Assembly (NCBI GenBank): GCA_948527295.1
Contig: CAOSWK010000015.1
Coordinates: 1-6,517 of the forward strand
Direction of reading: 5' to 3'
From: an uncultured Eubacteriales bacterium
GTDB lineage: Bacteria > Bacillota > Clostridia > Oscillospirales > Acutalibacteraceae
DNA: 6,517 bases
Within the stretch, counting starts at the first letter, position 1. The number at the start of each line of letters is the position of its first letter. Below the pieces are notes generated by a model that did not search any database, was not told the origin of the DNA, and saw only the letters and a list, made by a program, of their open reading frames with translations. The position numbers and the translations under genes were made by a program. Shown piece after piece: positions 3,550 to 6,517 of this stretch.

Positions 3550-6517
3550 ATGGAAACAAAACTACAATCCAAACAGCAATATCCGCGGTTTATCCAAAAT
3601 AAACCGTGTGGTATTGACAAATTCGATGGAGGTTCGCAAGAAAGGTTGGCAAAAACTATTGCTCGCCATTTTTGTCAGAATGATTCATTGGATGAGGAAT
3701 GTACTTTACCTCGAATTATCGGCATCGAAGGTATTTGGGGATCTGGAAAATCCAACGTGGTTAAAATGTTGGAACGTGAATTATCAGACGACTATTACTT
3801 TTTTGAGTATGACGCATGGGGACATCAAGAGGACTTGCAACGCCGCTCTATATTGGAATTGCTTACAAGCAAACTTATTGATGATGGTATCCTATCTGGA
3901 AATGCAACAATAAAAGTCAAAGGTGGAGGTACGAAAACCGTATCATGGTCTGAAAAGCTGAAATATTTATTAGCCCGTAAAACGGAGACCGTAACCGAAA
4001 AATATCCCCTTATCAGTAATGGTATGGTTGCGGCATTTTTGGTTGCAGTTTTAACTCCGATATTTACATTTATTGCGTATGCAGTAAAACCTACACCCAC
4101 AACATGGTGGTTTTCTTTATTGTCTATTATCATAGCTGCACTGCCAGTTCTTATTGCATTGTGCGTTTGGAAATGGGCATATAGCAAAGATCATAAATAT
4201 GGATGGAGTTATATGTTAGCTATTTATCAAGATAAAGTCGAAAAGGACGTTTGCTATGAGACTTTGAGCGAAGACGAACCAACGGTTTACGAGTTCAAAA
4301 CATGGATGCAAGACATTTCTGATTTTATCAAGGAAAAAGGACAACGTAAATTAGTCCTTGTTTTTGACAACATGGATCGTCTCCCCGCTGAAAAAGTAAA
4401 AGAATTATGGTCTTCTATCCATACGTTCTTCGCCGATAGCGGTTTTGAAAATGTTTGGGCTGTTATTCCTTTCGATGAAACACATTTAGCTTGTGCATTC
4501 GGAGATGAGACCGACGAACAAACGAAACAACTGACCAAGTATTTTATCAATAAAACTTTCCCTATTGTTTATCGTGTTGCTCCTCCTGTTATTACCGACT
4601 ATCGAAGTATATTCAACAAACTGTTTGTTGAAGCATTTGGAGAAACAGAAAATGAAGCGAAAGAAACTATAAATCGGATATTCAGATTGGTAAATCCTAA
4701 TGCCAATGTTAGGGAAATTATATCATATATCAATGAGATGGTCGCTCTTAAACAAGAGTGGTGTAACGAAATTTTGATGATAAACATAGCATTGTTCTGT
4801 TTGAAGAAGACGGATATTCTGGCAAATCCAGTAGAACAAATATTGTCCGGCGACTATCTGAATGGCATTCAAACAATAATTAACAATGATCTGCAAACAC
4901 AACGCGAAATTGCAGCTTTGGTATATGGTGTCGATGTTGAAGATGCTCGACAAATTCCATTGAAAAAATATATTGAAGGCTGCATCAACGGAGAAGAAGA
5001 CCACGACATAAATCAATATGCAGAGACTAATAAACAATTTGACACTGTATTAGAAGAAGTTATACAATGTATGGACAATGCGCTTATCGATAAGATTATA
5101 CATTGTTTGCATAAATTAACTCGAAAGAGCGATGTTATTCTGCGTGTATGGCAAAGAATAGCACAATTGAAATTAAAAGAATCCATAGAGAAGCAGGTGT
5201 TCCCTGTCGAATACCAAGAACTGCTGTTGCATTTAGACACGGAAAGCCAAAACCATGTGATTGCTCAATTATATAAGAAGATAGTTCGGTTCAATGACTT
5301 CAATGGCGGCGACTATTTCAAAACGTTAGATGCAATAGACAGGTTTATTGCGCAAAATAAGTTGGCGTGCGATTTTACGTCATTGATTGAAGCAAAAACA
5401 GTCAAGCCAAATACATTTATCGATTATATTCAAGCTGCAAATGCAACAGATGCTGCCTATCGGGATAACGCGACAACTAAAGCATATAAATATTATCAAG
5501 TAGCAACAAATTCGGAGGCGCTCGATAATTATTTGGCAAACTTACTACCCGATAATTTCGACCATGCAGATATTGTAAAAACGTTAAAAGATAATTCTAC
5601 CTATACGTTTCCAACGCTTTTGCAAGCGATCACGAATTGCATTGATGAACAGAATGTAAATAAAGATAATATAGGGGCTATATTTACAACCTATCGTTTA
5701 TTGGCATCTGACGAAGAAAGACCTTTACCTGTAACGTTAGATTCAACCTACATAAATCAGTTGCATTCTGAATTAGAAACTGATGGCCGAAACATTAAAG
5801 AGTCTGGATATTACGATTTAGTCGCCATGCAATTGGCACATGGTCATTCCGTTTCCTTAATAGAGGGTGGAGATATAAAATATGTTGCAGAACTCATGGA
5901 CTATTATGTGGATCATGGAGACTTATTAGTAAATAGTGTGGGATGGAATATACCGCTATTAAATGAAACACTACAATACATGGTAAATCATAAACTTGGC
6001 TATAAATTATTGCTCTCAGACATATTGCCCCAATTTGAAGATATTAAGAACAGAATAGGTGTAACGGATGAGGTATTTATCGAGCATTTAGCAGAGTGGA
6101 ATACCGATTTGGATAAGTATATCACTAAGAACAATATTAAAGATGTAATTCCTGACGCATCTTTTTACGATTTGACCACTAAAATAAGCAATGTCCTGAC
6201 CGATCATATCAATAAAATAGCGTTCGAAGCGTTGTCTGAAATAAGTGTTGATACATTATACGCCCAAAGAACAGCACATACATCATATTATTGGTTTGTC
6301 GCAATAAAACATTTACTGGCTAAAATCAAATCCTTGCCAGATAACTTGACTGAATTTGGCAAAAAGATTCTGATGGATATTGCTTCTGGAACTCAAAGTT
6401 TGAATCCTTTCCCTAATTGTTTCAAGAATATAGTTGAAAGATTGGATAAACGAAAAATTAAATCGACAGTTACCGATATAAGAAATGATTTCTGCATCGG
6501 TAAAAAGACTATCAATG
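3550..6517 (+). CDS. KAP-family P-loop NTPase with two membrane segments and a large uncharacterised C-terminus (3' end outside window)
   Basis: From ATG 3550 the frame stays open to the window end: at least 989 codons with no stop. A Walker A motif GIWGSGKS lies at residues 61-68. Two hydrophobic segments (about 158-177 and 186-206) sit between it and a Walker B motif, LVLVFDNMDRLP (268-279). Paired membrane helices inserted between Walker A and B are the hallmark of KAP NTPases, the family named after Kidins220/ARMS and PifA. PifA of plasmid F excludes phage T7. The protein should therefore attach to the inner membrane with its NTPase and long C-terminus in the cytoplasm. About 700 residues after Walker B resemble no domain I can name; they look mostly helical. 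The gene lies 16 bases behind the DUF4143 ATPase with no terminator between, so both probably share one promoter. It is AT-rich, about 32-37% GC in sampled 60-base stretches, unlike the preceding gene. A phage-defence role is inferred from family and context. Confidence 0.88.
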   Translation, partial: METKLQSKQQYPRFIQNKPCGIDKFDGGSQERLAKTIARHFCQNDSLDEECTLPRIIGIEGIWGSGKSNVVKMLERELSDDYYFFEYDAWGHQEDLQRRSILELLTSKLIDDGILSGNATIKVKGGGTKTVSWSEKLKYLLARKTETVTEKYPLISNGMVAAFLVAVLTPIFTFIAYAVKPTPTTWWFSLLSIIIAALPVLIALCVWKWAYSKDHKYGWSYMLAIYQDKVEKDVCYETLSEDEPTVYEFKTWMQDISDFIKEKGQRKLVLVFDNMDRLPAEKVKELWSSIHTFFADSGFENVWAVIPFDETHLACAFGDETDEQTKQLTKYFINKTFPIVYRVAPPVITDYRSIFNKLFVEAFGETENEAKETINRIFRLVNPNANVREIISYINEMVALKQEWCNEILMINIALFCLKKTDILANPVEQILSGDYLNGIQTIINNDLQTQREIAALVYGVDVEDARQIPLKKYIEGCINGEEDHDINQYAETNKQFDTVLEEVIQCMDNALIDKIIHCLHKLTRKSDVILRVWQRIAQLKLKESIEKQVFPVEYQELLLHLDTESQNHVIAQLYKKIVRFNDFNGGDYFKTLDAIDRFIAQNKLACDFTSLIEAKTVKPNTFIDYIQAANATDAAYRDNATTKAYKYYQVATNSEALDNYLANLLPDNFDHADIVKTLKDNSTYTFPTLLQAITNCIDEQNVNKDNIGAIFTTYRLLASDEERPLPVTLDSTYINQLHSELETDGRNIKESGYYDLVAMQLAHGHSVSLIEGGDIKYVAELMDYYVDHGDLLVNSVGWNIPLLNETLQYMVNHKLGYKLLLSDILPQFEDIKNRIGVTDEVFIEHLAEWNTDLDKYITKNNIKDVIPDASFYDLTTKISNVLTDHINKIAFEALSEISVDTLYAQRTAHTSYYWFVAIKHLLAKIKSLPDNLTEFGKKILMDIASGTQSLNPFPNCFKNIVERLDKRKIKSTVTDIRNDFCIGKKTIN

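Noticed and set aside
3608..3913. A 101-codon plus-strand frame with a plausible length.
   Set aside because: It lies in another frame over the Walker A region of the KAP gene, whose frame is open and has clear family motifs.
552..3976. TAGCCCGT occurs near 553, 2333 and 3970, once close to each promoter-like region.
   Set aside because: The third copy is ordinary coding sequence in the KAP gene and the flanks of the three copies differ, so I treat it as chance.
3825..5240. Several minus-strand frames of 62-120 codons across the KAP gene.
   Set aside because: They are antisense shadows of a long, motif-supported plus-strand gene and show no recognisable protein features or ribosome sites.
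1..6517. tRNA, rRNA, CRISPR array or insertion-sequence transposase.
   Set aside because: No cloverleaf, ribosomal RNA segment, regularly spaced repeat series or transposase motif was found on either strand by reading.

Overview
This window looks like Bacteroidales DNA (Bacteroides, Parabacteroides or a relative). Three things point there: an RteC-type regulator, a family tied to the CTnDOT group of Bacteroides conjugative transposons; promoter-like sequences matching the Bacteroidetes -7 box TAnnTTTG; and weak or absent Shine-Dalgarno sequences. The genus cannot be fixed from the sequence.

Layout. (1) Positions 1-533 are the remains of a chromosome-type efflux operon: the C-terminal end of an FtsX/MacB-type ABC permease, overlapping by one base the start of a HlyD-type membrane fusion protein. 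The latter stops after 83 codons, inside its lipoyl-like domain. (2) From about 534 the content changes to accessory DNA, most simply an inserted integrative element whose other end lies outside the window. It opens with an untranslated stretch of about 300 bases holding a -7-like box, a 120-nt multi-stem hairpin and a textbook intrinsic terminator just before the next gene. An almost complete antiterminator pairing links hairpin and terminator. (3) A short RibD-C/dihydrofolate-reductase-like protein (835-1257) follows, then a terminator hairpin, then rteC (to 2101) with its own terminator. (4) A 300-base intergenic region carries a Bacteroidetes-type promoter with two near-identical 20-bp direct repeats 33 bp apart. 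This promoter appears to drive two P-loop NTPase genes: an AAA-type ATPase with a DUF4143 C-terminus (2403-3533), and 16 bases later a very large KAP-family P-loop NTPase (3550 to beyond the window end, at least 989 codons). The KAP gene is the largest gene here and runs off the end.

How it may work together. RteC is a DNA-binding activator of excision genes in CTnDOT, but no rteA, rteB or xis genes are visible here. Its downstream neighbour is the NTPase pair. KAP NTPases include PifA of plasmid F, which excludes phage T7, so the pair is a reasonable candidate for phage-defence cargo on the element. That role is inference. The two observations most worth following are the terminator/antiterminator leader at 588-834 and the repeat-controlled NTPase operon.
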